This document shows, in pieces, positions 15,479-22,885 of a DNA stretch of 64,000 bases. Source of the stretch: Paracoccaceae bacterium (GTDB taxonomy: Bacteria; Pseudomonadota; Alphaproteobacteria; Rhodobacterales; Rhodobacteraceae); the NCBI GenBank assembly GCA_030750975.1, contig JASMHC010000009.1:1-64000 (forward strand). The letters run 5' to 3'. Each line of letters starts with the position of its first letter. Within the stretch, counting starts at the first letter, position 1. The notes under the pieces are model-generated. The model worked only from the letters and a program-made list of their open reading frames with translations, made no database searches and was not told where the DNA came from. Both the position numbers and the translations under genes were made by a program.

Positions 15479-15703
15479 ATGTTCGAAACCCGCATCCGCA
15501 AAGTCGGCAACTCGGCTGTAGTTACGCTATCGGCGGAAATGCTGGCGGCCCTTGATGCCCGCGAAGGGGATACGGTCTACCTGGTGCGAGGCGACGATGG
15601 CAGCCTGAAGATCACGCTGCAGAACCCTGAGTTGGCCGCAGCTCTCGCTGCAGCGCAAATCGTCATGGACGAAAACCGTGACATGCTGCAGGCGCTTGCG
15701 TGA
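15479..15703 (+). CDS. AbrB/MazE-type antitoxin of a Doc toxin
   Basis: A 74-residue swapped-hairpin AbrB protein: ETRIRKVGNSAVVTLSAEMLAAL is the DNA-binding half. The helical C-terminal tail (ELAAALAAAQIVMDENRDM) should wrap the toxin. The stop overlaps the Doc start (GTGA), so antitoxin and toxin are coupled. It likely represses its own promoter. It replaces the Phd antitoxin of the classic P1 system. Confidence 0.88.
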   Translation: MFETRIRKVGNSAVVTLSAEMLAALDAREGDTVYLVRGDDGSLKITLQNPELAAALAAAQIVMDENRDMLQALA

Positions 15704-16110
15704 GCGAGCCGGTATGGGTGCCGCTGCAGGCGGTTCTTATCATCCATGATCGCCAAATCGCGCGCCACGGCGGTGCGTCAGGCATGCGCGACATCCAGCT
15801 TCTCGAGGCCGCGATGGAGCGTCCCCGCAACAAGGCGGCCTATGGCGAGCCGAGCCTTGATGAAATTGCCGCGGCTTATGCGTTTGGGATTGCGAAGGCG
15901 CATGCTTTTGTTGATGGCAACAAGCGGACAGCCTTTGTAACGTCCGCCACGTTTCTGCGCCTGAATGGCTTCGGCTTGCGTCCGGATCCGCTCGACGGCG
16001 TCAGGGCGATGGAAGACTTGGCATCTGGCGTGATTTCCGAGGAAAGCTTCGCGACTTGGCTTGGCGGGCTGAAGTTCGCTATTGGGGCCCGCAGCGAGAC
16101 GCCGGCATAG
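15700..16110 (+). CDS. doc: Death-on-curing (Doc/Fic) toxin
   Basis: A 136-residue Fic-fold toxin. The active motif HAFVDGNKR is at residues 68-76. In the Doc family this domain phosphorylates and inactivates elongation factor EF-Tu, stopping translation. The length is normal for Doc and no key residue is missing. It is translated from GTG 15700 overlapping the antitoxin stop. Confidence 0.92.
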   Translation: MSEPVWVPLQAVLIIHDRQIARHGGASGMRDIQLLEAAMERPRNKAAYGEPSLDEIAAAYAFGIAKAHAFVDGNKRTAFVTSATFLRLNGFGLRPDPLDGVRAMEDLASGVISEESFATWLGGLKFAIGARSETPA

Positions 16111-16133
16111 CGTGGTGATGACGTCGCACTTTC

Positions 16134-16547
16134 TCAGTCTGCGAAAGGATTGAGGATTTCGACACCAACGCCCTGAACATCCGTTCCATTTCGGGTTACA
16201 AAGATGAGGCCATTGGCTCTTGCGGTGGCTGCAATTAGGGCATCGATGACAGGAAGCGGACGAATAGCGTTCATCCGTCCCCATTCATCGGCAACTTGCG
16301 CGTCTACATGCAGAACGCGGTCGCCAAATCCGGAGACAACTTCTTCCAACCACGCTTCCAAAGCTTTTGCTTTTTGTGGGTCGCGACGCCTTGCAAGTTC
16401 GATGCCCCTACGAATTTCACCGAGAACGAGTGCGCTGGTCCAGAGTTCATCCTCGTCCACCTTTGCCCACCACGCGGCTACTGCCGGGTCGCATCGGTCG
16501 CCTTTGCGCAGTTCGGAGATGACGTTGGTGTCGATCAGGTAGCTCAC
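16134..16547 (-). CDS. vapC: VapC toxin (PIN-domain RNase)
   Basis: A 137-residue PIN-domain ribonuclease. Asp6 in YLIDTNVISE, Glu44 in LVLGEIRRGIE and Asp102 in LPVIDALIAATA are the conserved acidic metal ligands. VapC toxins cut tRNA or rRNA. It overlaps the antitoxin by four bases (ATGA) and is transcribed leftwards, convergent with Doc. Length and motifs are complete. Confidence 0.92.
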   Translation of the reverse strand: MSYLIDTNVISELRKGDRCDPAVAAWWAKVDEDELWTSALVLGEIRRGIELARRRDPQKAKALEAWLEEVVSGFGDRVLHVDAQVADEWGRMNAIRPLPVIDALIAATARANGLIFVTRNGTDVQGVGVEILNPFAD

Positions 16548-16825
16548 AAATCAATCTCGCGACCGAAATCGCTTGGACGATCAAGCTCGATACCCTCCAA
16601 GGGCGCAGAGGCAAGAAGCGCCTTGAAGCTTTTGGAAGGCGAACGTGTGATTTTTTGGCGCAAGATCGCGCGGGTTGCATCGTGCCGCGCTGGATCGCCA
16701 AGCGCGTTGGCAATCTCTCGCACCAGGCTGGCGTCTTCTTTGCGCACTTGGACCTCGACCCGAACGAAGCCGAGTGCCGCCTGTCGCTTGCGCCACTGAG
16801 TGGTGTTGGACTGACTTACGGTCAT
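16544..16825 (-). CDS. vapB: VapB-type antitoxin (93 aa)
   Basis: ATG 16825 follows a GGAGAAC ribosome-binding site; the longer upstream frame has no such support. The N-terminal part (QWRKRQAALGFVRVEVQVRKEDASLVREIANAL) is a ribbon-helix-helix-like DNA-binding segment. The C-terminal part (KSFKALLASAPLEGIELDRP) ends in the toxin-binding SFKALLASAPLEG pattern typical of VapB. It lies directly upstream of VapC and should autoregulate the pair. Confidence 0.87.
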   Translation of the reverse strand: MTVSQSNTTQWRKRQAALGFVRVEVQVRKEDASLVREIANALGDPARHDATRAILRQKITRSPSKSFKALLASAPLEGIELDRPSDFGREIDL

Positions 16826-16838
16826 GATGTTCTCCTTT

Positions 16839-16898
16839 CCGGAAATCTTTACCGGAAAATTTTGGTTGGCGCAATCGGGTTGTCGCAAAACCTGTCAA
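16839..16898 (-). promoter_or_regulatory. VapBC control region
   Basis: CCGGAAA is repeated at 16839-16845 and 16852-16858 (13-base period), just upstream of vapB, where a VapBC complex would bind. On the minus strand TTGACA (complement of 16893-16898) is a perfect -35 box, but the -10 at 17 bases (ATTGCG) is poor, so the promoter assignment is tentative. Confidence 0.4.
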
Positions 16899-16902
16899 CC
16901 CC

Positions 16903-16935
16903 TTTCGGTTCAGCGGGACACTTTTCAGCGGGACA
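16903..16935 (+). repeat. Repeats of TTTCGGTTCAGCGGG / TTCAGCGGGACA
   Basis: The 15-mer TTTCGGTTCAGCGGG (16903-16917) recurs exactly at 17974-17988, one copy ahead of the tail-Z gene and one ahead of the methyltransferase. Within the first block the 12-mer TTCAGCGGGACA is in tandem (16909-16920 and 16924-16935), and CAGCGGGACA recurs at 17602-17611. The repeats could be regulator sites or, read in reverse (TGTCCCGCTGAA), transposase-binding repeats of a lost insertion element. Confidence 0.6.
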
Positions 16936-17013
16936 TCGGAAGGCGAGACAGAAAAATTTTCCAGGGGTATATAAACGATATACTCGGTGTCGTGTGCGTG
17001 GGAGGCAGGGGCT

Positions 17014-17547
17014 GTGAATGTCATCATCCGCGACCTCGATCAGACCCGCATTCACTTCGAAGCCGCTGTCGCCCGACTGGGTGAACAAGCGGCCACGCGC
17101 GCCTTCAATCGTGCGCTGAACAGCGAGGGCAACAAGGTCCGCACCCAGGTGCGCCGTGCCCTTCGTCAACAAACGGGCGCGAAGGCTGCGCTCATCAACC
17201 GCGAGACACGCTCGATCCGATCGACGTTCTCAAACCTGACCTACACGATCGAGGCCCGCGGCGACTATCTGGGCCTGTCGCATTTCAGCCCTCGGCAGTT
17301 TGCCTACGGCGTGCGCGCCAAGCCCTGGGGGCGCTGGCAGCGGTTCGAGAGTGCGTTCCTTGTCGGCTCGCTTGCCAACAACGCCTTCGTGCGCGAGGGG
17401 AGCGCGCGCCTGCCGATACGGAAGATGTTCGGCCCAGCCATCCCGAAAGAGATGGTGCAGGACGCAACACGCGACGCATTTGAGGCCGCGCAACCCGATG
17501 TGCTGGCCGAGGCCACGCGTCAGATTGAGCAGATTTTGGACATGTGA
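17014..17547 (+). CDS. Phage minor tail protein Z-like (177 aa)
   Basis: GTG 17014 follows GGAGG eight bases upstream. The protein resembles the GpZ/tail-completion family: TRAFNRALNSEGNKVRTQVRRALRQQTG at the N-terminus, then FSPRQFAYGVRAKPWGR and the RKMFGPAIPKEMV motif near residue 140. Members act at the head-tail or tail-terminator interface. Its place, about 7 kb before the terminase and boxed by short repeats, is unusual for a structural gene. Confidence 0.75.
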   Translation: MNVIIRDLDQTRIHFEAAVARLGEQAATRAFNRALNSEGNKVRTQVRRALRQQTGAKAALINRETRSIRSTFSNLTYTIEARGDYLGLSHFSPRQFAYGVRAKPWGRWQRFESAFLVGSLANNAFVREGSARLPIRKMFGPAIPKEMVQDATRDAFEAAQPDVLAEATRQIEQILDM

Positions 17548-17998
17548 CGGCCGAGCGGGACAAGAAAGTCGAGTCTTTCCAATGGCAACAAGAAAAGAAA
17601 ACAGCGGGACATTTATTTGTTGGACCGCGAGTCTTGGCCGCGATAAAACACTTGCATGGGCCAAATCAGCGTGCTGACGGGCTACGACACAGACAGACGG
17701 GGGACCCCTTGGGTCCCTTCCTAGAGAAAGTTCGATGCGGGGCCGCCGCCTCGCGATATTTGAGCGTTTTTTCTCGTTTCAAAAAACCATTTCGCTTCGT
17801 TTCAAAGAGGGTCCGCCTCAATGAAATCAGGGCCTTAGGTCCAGAATTGGCGAAATGCACCCCCCTGAAATCCACTTCGTTTCGCGCAGGTTTTGATCCC
17901 TGAAACCGCGCTGAATCCCAATAAAACATGGAAGTTTCGCTGTCCGCAAAACGAAATGACCCCCTGCGGCTCGTTTCGGTTCAGCGGGGCGGTGACCC
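17548..17998. other. 451-base apparently non-coding region with TCGTTTC repeats
   Basis: No frame here has convincing coding character. TCGTTTC occurs four times (17774, 17798, 17878, 17971) and GAAAT/GAAAC-type words are frequent, giving a lower-GC, repeat-rich stretch. A hairpin lies at 17701-17717 and a TTTCGGTTCAGCGGG copy at 17974. It may be a control region or packaging-related site, or a degraded insertion. Two small open frames (17544-17903 +, 17666-17929 -) were judged spurious. Confidence 0.5.
17701..17717 (+). terminator. Hairpin, possible weak terminator after tail-Z gene
   Basis: GGGACCC (17701-17707), loop CTT, GGGTCCC (17711-17717) is a perfect 7-bp stem. It is followed by TTCCT rather than a clean T-run, so termination would be weak. 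Confidence 0.4.
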
Positions 17999-19330
17999 AT
18001 GCCCGACAGGTATCTGATGACCGCACAATCTAAAATTACCCCGCAGGCTTGGCCCGCGGCGCAGGTCGAGATGTGGCAGGTGGCCGACTTGGTCCCCTAC
18101 GCGAAAAACGCGCGCCAGCACCCACCGGAGCAGATCGACCAGATCGCGGCGTCAATGGAGCGGTTCGGCTTCACCATCCCGATGCTGGTGGCAGAAGACG
18201 GAACGATCATCGCGGGCCACGGCCGGCTGATGGCCGCCGCCCAGTTGGGCCTTGCGGAAGTGCCGGTGATGGTGGCACGCGGCTGGTCCGAAGAGGACCG
18301 GCGGCTTTACACGCTGGCCGACAACCGGCTCGCGGAGATTGCCGAGTGGGACCCGGAGATGCTGCGCATCGAGATCGTGGAGCTGCGCGAGGATTTCGGG
18401 ATCGAGGACATGTCGCTGATCGGCTTCAGTGCCGAGGATCTGGCCGAGATCCTGCCGGACGCGCTGATCGACACCACGGGCGGCCTGACGGATCCCGACG
18501 ATGTGCCGGAAGTGCCCGAGGCCCCGGTGACGCGGCCCGGCGATGTCTGGCTCATGGGCAAGCACCGGCTGCTCTGCGGCGACAGCACGGTGGCGACGGA
18601 TGTGGCCAAGGTCCTCGGCGATGTGAAGGCAGACCTCTGCTTTTGTGATCCACCCTACAATGTGGACTACGCCGGCGGCGTCGGCGCCGAAAAGGCCGGC
18701 AAGGGCCGGCGGATCAAGAACGACGCCCTGGGCGATGGCTTCGGTCAATTCCTCTACGACGCCTGCGTGCTCATCAACGCGCACACGGACGGCGCGGTCT
18801 ACATCTGCATGTCGTCCAGCGAGCTGCAGACGCTGCAATCCGCATTCAAATCCGCAGGCGGCCATTGGTCGACCTTCATCATTTGGGCGAAGGACCGCTT
18901 CACCCTGGGTCGCGCGGACTATCAGCGCCAGTATGAGCCAATCCTCTACGGCTGGCCCGAGGGTGTGAAGCGCCACTGGTGCGGCGACCGTGACCAGGGC
19001 GATGTTTGGAACATCGAGCGGCCCCATAAGAATGATCTGCATCCCACGATGAAGCCGGTGTCTCTGGTCGAACGGGCAATCCGCAACTCGAGCCGCAAGG
19101 GTGATCTGGTGTTTGACCCGTTCGGCGGCAGCGGCACGACGCTCATCGCCGCTGAAAAGACCGGTCGCCACGCGTCTTTGATCGAACTCGACCCGAAATA
19201 TGTGGATGTGATCGTGCGCCGCTGGCAGGAGTTAACGGGTGAGGCCGCGGTGCTGGAAAGCAGTCGGCAGAGTTTTGATGATCTGAACTCTGGCGAGACC
19301 ATGCCGGTCGTCGCCGAAACTGGGGTCTGA
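17999..19330 (+). CDS. ParB-like domain + DNA methyltransferase fusion
   Basis: A 443-residue fusion. Residues about 25-155 are a ParB/Srx-like domain (LVPYAKNARQHPPEQIDQIAAS, IIAGHGRLMAA at 70-80). Residues about 180-425 are an N4/N6-type methyltransferase with DPPY at 217-220 and the AdoMet loop FDPFGGSGT at 372-380. The DPPY-before-AdoMet order is the beta class. Phage enzymes of this type mask restriction sites or regulate, and they often sit upstream of terminase. No cognate restriction gene is present. ATG 18017 is an alternative start. Confidence 0.92.
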   Translation: MPDRYLMTAQSKITPQAWPAAQVEMWQVADLVPYAKNARQHPPEQIDQIAASMERFGFTIPMLVAEDGTIIAGHGRLMAAAQLGLAEVPVMVARGWSEEDRRLYTLADNRLAEIAEWDPEMLRIEIVELREDFGIEDMSLIGFSAEDLAEILPDALIDTTGGLTDPDDVPEVPEAPVTRPGDVWLMGKHRLLCGDSTVATDVAKVLGDVKADLCFCDPPYNVDYAGGVGAEKAGKGRRIKNDALGDGFGQFLYDACVLINAHTDGAVYICMSSSELQTLQSAFKSAGGHWSTFIIWAKDRFTLGRADYQRQYEPILYGWPEGVKRHWCGDRDQGDVWNIERPHKNDLHPTMKPVSLVERAIRNSSRKGDLVFDPFGGSGTTLIAAEKTGRHASLIELDPKYVDVIVRRWQELTGEAAVLESSRQSFDDLNSGETMPVVAETGV

Positions 19331-19397
19331 CGCGGCTACGCCATTGACACTCCATGGGAAAACCGCGCTGATGGGCGTTCACCCAGAGGAGCGATGT

Positions 19398-19859
19398 GTG
19401 GCGCAAGGGCAGATGAAACTGAGACGGATGGCGATTGGCAGCGCGGTGACACTCGTTCTGGCGGTGGTCATTGCCGTGCTCACCCTGGCGCCGATGCCCG
19501 CCGGTGGTCCGGCAGGGTCGGACAAGATCTACCATATCCTGGCCTTCGCCTGTCTCGCGTTCCCGCTGCCGCTCGTGCGGCCACGCTGGACGGTGTGGGT
19601 TATTCTGAGCGTCATTGCCTATGGTGGAGCGATTGAGGTGATCCAGCCCTTCTTTGGCCGACAGGCCGAGTGGGTGGACCTTGTTGCAGACGGGATTGGC
19701 GCCATCTTGGGTGCGAGTGTTGCACGGCAGTTTGGGCTTCGGTTTCGCAGGTCTGGTGGGTTGAAGGATCAGGATGACCCAATGACCGCTGCATGGCTCG
19801 CCGAGGACGCCGCTCTCACCGGCGACGGTCATACGTCACCGCGTTCGAGGTCAAAATAA
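19398..19859 (+). CDS. VanZ-like membrane protein
   Basis: GTG 19398 lies behind GAGGAG; ATG 19413 is an alternative. The protein has about 153 residues with hydrophobic segments SAVTLVLAVVIAVLTLAP, HILAFACLAFPLPLV and WVILSVIAYGGAIEVIQPF. It also has the VanZ signature SDKIYHILAF...GAIEVIQPF...EWVDLVADGIGAILG. VanZ-like proteins are membrane proteins linked to envelope and lipid-carrier functions. Here it is an accessory gene of the prophage with no clear partner. The tail is hydrophilic. Confidence 0.8.
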   Translation: MAQGQMKLRRMAIGSAVTLVLAVVIAVLTLAPMPAGGPAGSDKIYHILAFACLAFPLPLVRPRWTVWVILSVIAYGGAIEVIQPFFGRQAEWVDLVADGIGAILGASVARQFGLRFRRSGGLKDQDDPMTAAWLAEDAALTGDGHTSPRSRSK

Positions 19860-19898
19860 GGCAGGCCATCGAAGAGTAAGCAGCGGCTTGTGAATATC

Positions 19899-20099
19899 CT
19901 ACCCTCGAGACGCCTTCAATTCTTTGAAAAAGCGTCTTGCCTCAACCCCACGTCCCGCCAGGGCTTGCGATAGCCCTTTGGTGATGCCGGCAATGGCCTC
20001 TCGGTGTTCGGCATCGGCGTCCGTCGATTGCCGTGTCTCTGATGCTGTTTCTGCCTGAGCCTGGTGGCCAAGCTGAGTATCTTGGTTTGGTTTGATCAT
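19899..20099 (-). CDS. Small antitoxin-like protein (66 aa), uncertain
   Basis: ATG 20099 follows GGGGA at seven bases, so the short version was preferred over longer starts. The protein is polar and helical and ends in GLSQALAGRGVEARRFFKELKASRG. This resembles the C-terminal toxin-neutralising tail of ParD/stability-determinant antitoxins ('GL....GR...A..FF.EL'). No toxin gene adjoins it. The assignment is weak and it may simply be a small accessory gene. Confidence 0.45.
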   Translation of the reverse strand: MIKPNQDTQLGHQAQAETASETRQSTDADAEHREAIAGITKGLSQALAGRGVEARRFFKELKASRG

Positions 20100-20242
20100 T
20101 TTCGATTCCCCGACGGGTGGTTCGTGGCTGATCGCAGTGTCGCGCACGCCAAGTTGTTGCAATGCCATCGAAAATACCCTGTGCGTCAATGTCGAGGTGG
20201 TCAAGACAATCTTCACACGTGCCCCGCCGAAAAACTTGCCAC

Positions 20243-20275
20243 TTGAAATCGTACAATATGTCGTACATGTATGAA
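20243..20275 (+). promoter_or_regulatory. YefM-YoeB promoter/operator
   Basis: TTGAAA (20243-20248), 18 bases, then ATGTAT (20267-20272). The spacer and -10 hold GTACAA (20251) and CGTACATGTA (20262-20271), matching the TGTACA-type cores that YefM antitoxins bind in their own promoters. Confidence 0.55.
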
Positions 20276-20295
20276 GCGTTTTCGGGAGAGCTACT

Positions 20296-20547
20296 ATGAA
20301 CGTCATGACCTATTCGGATGCGCGTGCACAGCTAAAGTCTGTGATGGACCGCGCGATCAACGACAAAGAAGAAGTCATCGTCACACGCAAGAAGGGCGAG
20401 GCCGTCGTCGTCGTGTCTCTCGAAGCTTGGAGCGCGATCAACGAAACGCTTCATTTGCTTTCAAACCCGCGCAATGCATCCCGCTTGCGGTCGGCTATCG
20501 CCCAGCTTGATGGTGATGGTGGGCAAACGCGCGAGCTGCTGGATTGA
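20296..20547 (+). CDS. yefM: YefM-type antitoxin (Phd/YefM family)
   Basis: An 83-residue antitoxin. The N-terminal Phd/YefM fold is clear: NVMTYSDARAQLKSVMDRAINDKEEVIVTRKKGEAVVVVSLEAW. It is followed by ETLHLLSNPRNASRLRSAIAQLD, the helix that binds YoeB. GGGAGAG precedes the ATG. Its stop overlaps the toxin start. It should repress its own promoter together with YoeB. Confidence 0.94.
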   Translation: MNVMTYSDARAQLKSVMDRAINDKEEVIVTRKKGEAVVVVSLEAWSAINETLHLLSNPRNASRLRSAIAQLDGDGGQTRELLD

Positions 20548-20810
20548 AACTGATTTTTTCTGACGAGGCTTGGGAAGATTATCTTTATTGGGCTGACAAT
20601 AATCCCAAGGTTCGTGATCGGATCAATGAACTGATCAAGCAATGCCAACGCACACCGTTCAAGGGTGTCGGTAAACCTGAACCGTTGCGGGGTGACCTCT
20701 CTGGTTGGTGGTCGCGCAGGATTTCGCATCAAGATCGGATGGTCTACCGCGTCAGTGGCTCGGGCGATCACCAAAGCTTGGAAATCGCACAGCTGCGCTT
20801 TCATTATTGA
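20544..20810 (+). CDS. yoeB: YoeB toxin (Txe/YoeB mRNA interferase)
   Basis: An 88-residue RelE-fold ribosome-dependent RNase. It shows FSDEAWEDYLYW, RINELIKQCQRTPFKGVGKPEPL and the C-terminal catalytic set SRRISHQDRMVYRV...LRFHY, with the family's terminal His-Tyr. The start is TTG 20544 inside the antitoxin stop (ATTGA), so toxin translation depends on the antitoxin. All hallmark residues are present. Confidence 0.94.
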   Translation: MKLIFSDEAWEDYLYWADNNPKVRDRINELIKQCQRTPFKGVGKPEPLRGDLSGWWSRRISHQDRMVYRVSGSGDHQSLEIAQLRFHY

Positions 20811-20843
20811 GCGGTGGATTGCGGAACGGCAGTGGGCTGGTGC

Positions 20844-21113
20844 TCACGTTAACCGATAGACCCGCCCGCGCTGATCCACTTTTTCGGAGGTGATGGTCAG
20901 CCCCAGCTTTTTCTTAAGCGCGCCGGACATGGCGCCTCTGCAGGTATGTGAAAGCCAGCCGGTCGCCTCGACTAGCTCTTCGATGGTGGCGCCTTCCGGG
21001 CGCGACAGCATGTCGATCATGATCTGTTGTTTGGTGACCCTCTGGACCTTGGGGGCCTCGGCTTTTTCCTCTGCAAGCGTCTCGGGTTTCGTGGTCTTTG
21101 CGGCCTTGGCCAT
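20844..21113 (-). CDS. DUF3489 family protein (89 aa)
   Basis: The N-terminus is a lysine/alanine-rich flexible tail. Residues about 27-85 carry the DUF3489 winged-helix signature: TKQQIMIDMLSRPEGATIEELVEATGWLSHTCRGAMSGALKKKLGLTI and RGRVYRL. It is probably a DNA-binding protein. The family is often found with DUF2924/recombinase cassettes; here it leads into a leftward block of six small genes (20844-22782). Confidence 0.9.
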   Translation of the reverse strand: MAKAAKTTKPETLAEEKAEAPKVQRVTKQQIMIDMLSRPEGATIEELVEATGWLSHTCRGAMSGALKKKLGLTITSEKVDQRGRVYRLT

Positions 21114-21205
21114 GGTCTTCTCCGGCAGTTCGGCGCGGCAGCATGCGACGCCTTATACTGCCGAAAGCCCGCCACGCGGGCGGGCTGGGTCGGTTCGGCG
21201 CTGGT

Positions 21206-21607
21206 TCAGTGCTGCTCTTCCATGCTGGCGGTGACCACGAAATGCTGAACCCAGCCCGTGAGGTAAGGCAGGCCAGCGGGAATTCCGTCGCTGCGCTCTG
21301 TTGCGCGGGTGATGCGCCAGTCCTGCCATTTGGCTATAGCGGCGGCGATGGCGGCTTCGCAATCCGGCGCACCGCACTGGAGCGCGCCTACCACCTCGTC
21401 CGCGAAATGTCGCCCCGATCGGCTATCAAGGAAGTCGCGGATGCCGATCATCTCCTCCTCGGAGGTGGCGTTGACGGCTTGGGCGATCAGGCGGCTGGCG
21501 AGGATCCAGACCTCGCTCGTGCGCCTGTCGCGCTCCGGGCAGGTGGTCAGGGTTCCGAAGAACCCGTGATCGGTGTTGCGGCTGGGAAGAGTGGCGGCAT
21601 TGATCAT
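21206..21607 (-). CDS. Hypothetical phage accessory protein (133 aa)
   Basis: The family is not recognised by name. It contains RRTSEVWILASRLIAQAVNATSEEEMIGIRDFLDSRSGRHFADEV, helical throughout, and WQDWRITRATERSDGIPAGLPYLTGWVQHF at the C-terminus. It lies in the leftward block of accessory genes. Coding character (clean frame, typical codon use) is good. Confidence 0.7.
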   Translation of the reverse strand: MINAATLPSRNTDHGFFGTLTTCPERDRRTSEVWILASRLIAQAVNATSEEEMIGIRDFLDSRSGRHFADEVVGALQCGAPDCEAAIAAAIAKWQDWRITRATERSDGIPAGLPYLTGWVQHFVVTASMEEQH

Positions 21608-21622
21608 TGGTTTTTCCTTAGC

Positions 21623-21970
21623 TCAGGCCGCTGTTGCCGCTTCCAGCGTGGCGATGTGCTGCCGCAGTGTTGTGGCCTCTTCGCGCGCAGCATCGGCCCA
21701 GAAAACCGCGCGGGCATTGCAGGCTATGGCAAGGCGCTCAGCGTCCTCGCGGGTGAAGCGATTGACCTTGTGTGCGCTGCCATGCCCGGTGCAGATCGCG
21801 CGGTGCTTCTTGCCCTCGGGCGTCAAGGTGAAGGTCAGCGGCCCGAAATCGTCGATGACGATCCAGTTGTGCGAGGCGATCGTGGCGCAGCCAGTTGGGG
21901 CCAGCAGGCGGTCAATCTCATCTGCGCGGGTGCGAAAGTCGGCGATCAGGGGGGCGGCGGGGTTGGTCAT
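21623..21970 (-). CDS. Hypothetical phage accessory protein (115 aa)
   Basis: ATG 21970 has GGAGAAC upstream. The protein contains TRADEIDRLLAPTGCATIASHNWIVIDDFGPLTFTLTPEGKKHRAI and VNRFTREDAERLAIACNARAVFW. The second half resembles small helical phage proteins that accompany DUF3489. The role is unknown. It is separated by only 15 bases from the gene at 21206-21607. Confidence 0.7.
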   Translation of the reverse strand: MTNPAAPLIADFRTRADEIDRLLAPTGCATIASHNWIVIDDFGPLTFTLTPEGKKHRAICTGHGSAHKVNRFTREDAERLAIACNARAVFWADAAREEATTLRQHIATLEAATAA

Positions 21971-22072
21971 TTTGTTCTCCGTGGGCTGAGTTGCGTCTCG
22001 TTCTGTGAGGTCAGAGTCGCTCGATCGCGTCGGAAAGTGTAGCAAAATCAGTGTTCTATTATTGCTATTGGA

Positions 22073-22357
22073 TCATTCGGCGCGGTCCGTAAAATCGACC
22101 CAGCCGCTGTCTTGCCAGATGTAGAGATGCGAGAGCTCGCATGTCGGGCGCGGCAGGATGCGGGGCGCGCGCGGCGGATCGAAACAGTCCAGCGCGTCGG
22201 CACGAACCTGTCGGATTTCGCGAGCGGCGAGGATGTCCTCGGGCGTCCAAGGCGCCAGCGCGGGCAACATGTGCTCTGGGTAGCCGTCGTAATGGCAGTA
22301 AACATGGGCCCATTCATCGGGCCCAGTCTCGATCGCGATCTGTGCGCGGGTGCTCAT
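22073..22357 (-). CDS. Conserved small protein of the 'MSTRAQIAIE' type (94 aa)
   Basis: The start MSTRAQIAIETG followed by WAHVYCHYDGYPEHMLPAL is a pattern recurrent in phage and plasmid hypothetical proteins, in which a tyrosine/histidine-rich core follows a short strand. The rest (TPEDILAAREIRQVRADALDCF, SHLYIWQDSGWVDFT) suggests a compact alpha/beta domain. No function is assigned. Confidence 0.75.
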   Translation of the reverse strand: MSTRAQIAIETGPDEWAHVYCHYDGYPEHMLPALAPWTPEDILAAREIRQVRADALDCFDPPRAPRILPRPTCELSHLYIWQDSGWVDFTDRAE

Positions 22358-22369
22358 CAGTGTTTTCCG

Positions 22370-22588
22370 TCAAATGAGATGAAGTTCGGCTAAAACGCGG
22401 CTTGCCTCGACCAACTGGTTTGTGGGCAGTTCAATCTTCAGATGCGAGAAAACGTCGGAGGCTTGAGCGGCGACCCCATCTTCGCGCAGTGCTGTCTGGA
22501 TGGCCTCCGCAACAGCATCCGGCCGTGAACGATCGAAATGCGCGGGCAGCGTGTCGTGGTAAATGCGGATGGTGGTAATGGCACTCAT
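22370..22588 (-). CDS. Small hypothetical protein (72 aa)
   Basis: ATG 22588 was chosen because upstream residues of the frame are shadow of the neighbouring gene. The sequence is IRIYHDTLPAHFDRSRPDAVAEAIQTALREDG then SDVFSHLKIELPTNQLVEASRVLAEL: two strands and two helices. It belongs to the leftward accessory block. The family is not recognised. Confidence 0.6.
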   Translation of the reverse strand: MSAITTIRIYHDTLPAHFDRSRPDAVAEAIQTALREDGVAAQASDVFSHLKIELPTNQLVEASRVLAELHLI

Positions 22589-22599
22589 GTTTGGGTCCC

Positions 22600-22782
22600 T
22601 CAGTTCTGCTGGTCGATCATGGCGAGGATCGCGATGGCCATGCCGCCGAGGAATTCGCTGCGGCGAAAGACAATCTCGTCGATGTGGTTGGCGTCGGTGA
22701 TGGCAGGGTCGACCTCCAGGTCGGCAGCCATATGCGGCAAAAGTTTTGCGGCGGCGGCGTTGTAGCGTTCGGCGATGGTCAT
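22600..22782 (-). CDS. Small hypothetical protein (60 aa)
   Basis: First gene of the leftward block, 11 bases ahead of the next. It reads MTIAERYNAAAAKLLPHMAADLEVDPAIT and EIVFRRSEFLGGMAIAILAMIDQQ, with a mildly hydrophobic C-terminal helix but no clear membrane span. The family is unknown. Confidence 0.6.
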   Translation of the reverse strand: MTIAERYNAAAAKLLPHMAADLEVDPAITDANHIDEIVFRRSEFLGGMAIAILAMIDQQN

Positions 22783-22885
22783 GGGCGAGGTCCTTGGAGT
22801 GCGTCGTTTGCGTCAAGGAATCTTCGCTCTGAAGATCCAGTATATCCACTATAATCGTAGCAATTACATTGCCTTAGAGGGGATC

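Noticed and set aside
17544-17929. Open frames of 119 aa (+) and 87 aa (-) in the gap after the tail-Z gene
   Set aside because: Composition follows the TCGTTTC repeats and there is no ribosome-binding site. Neither resembles a known protein, and they overlap each other on opposite strands.
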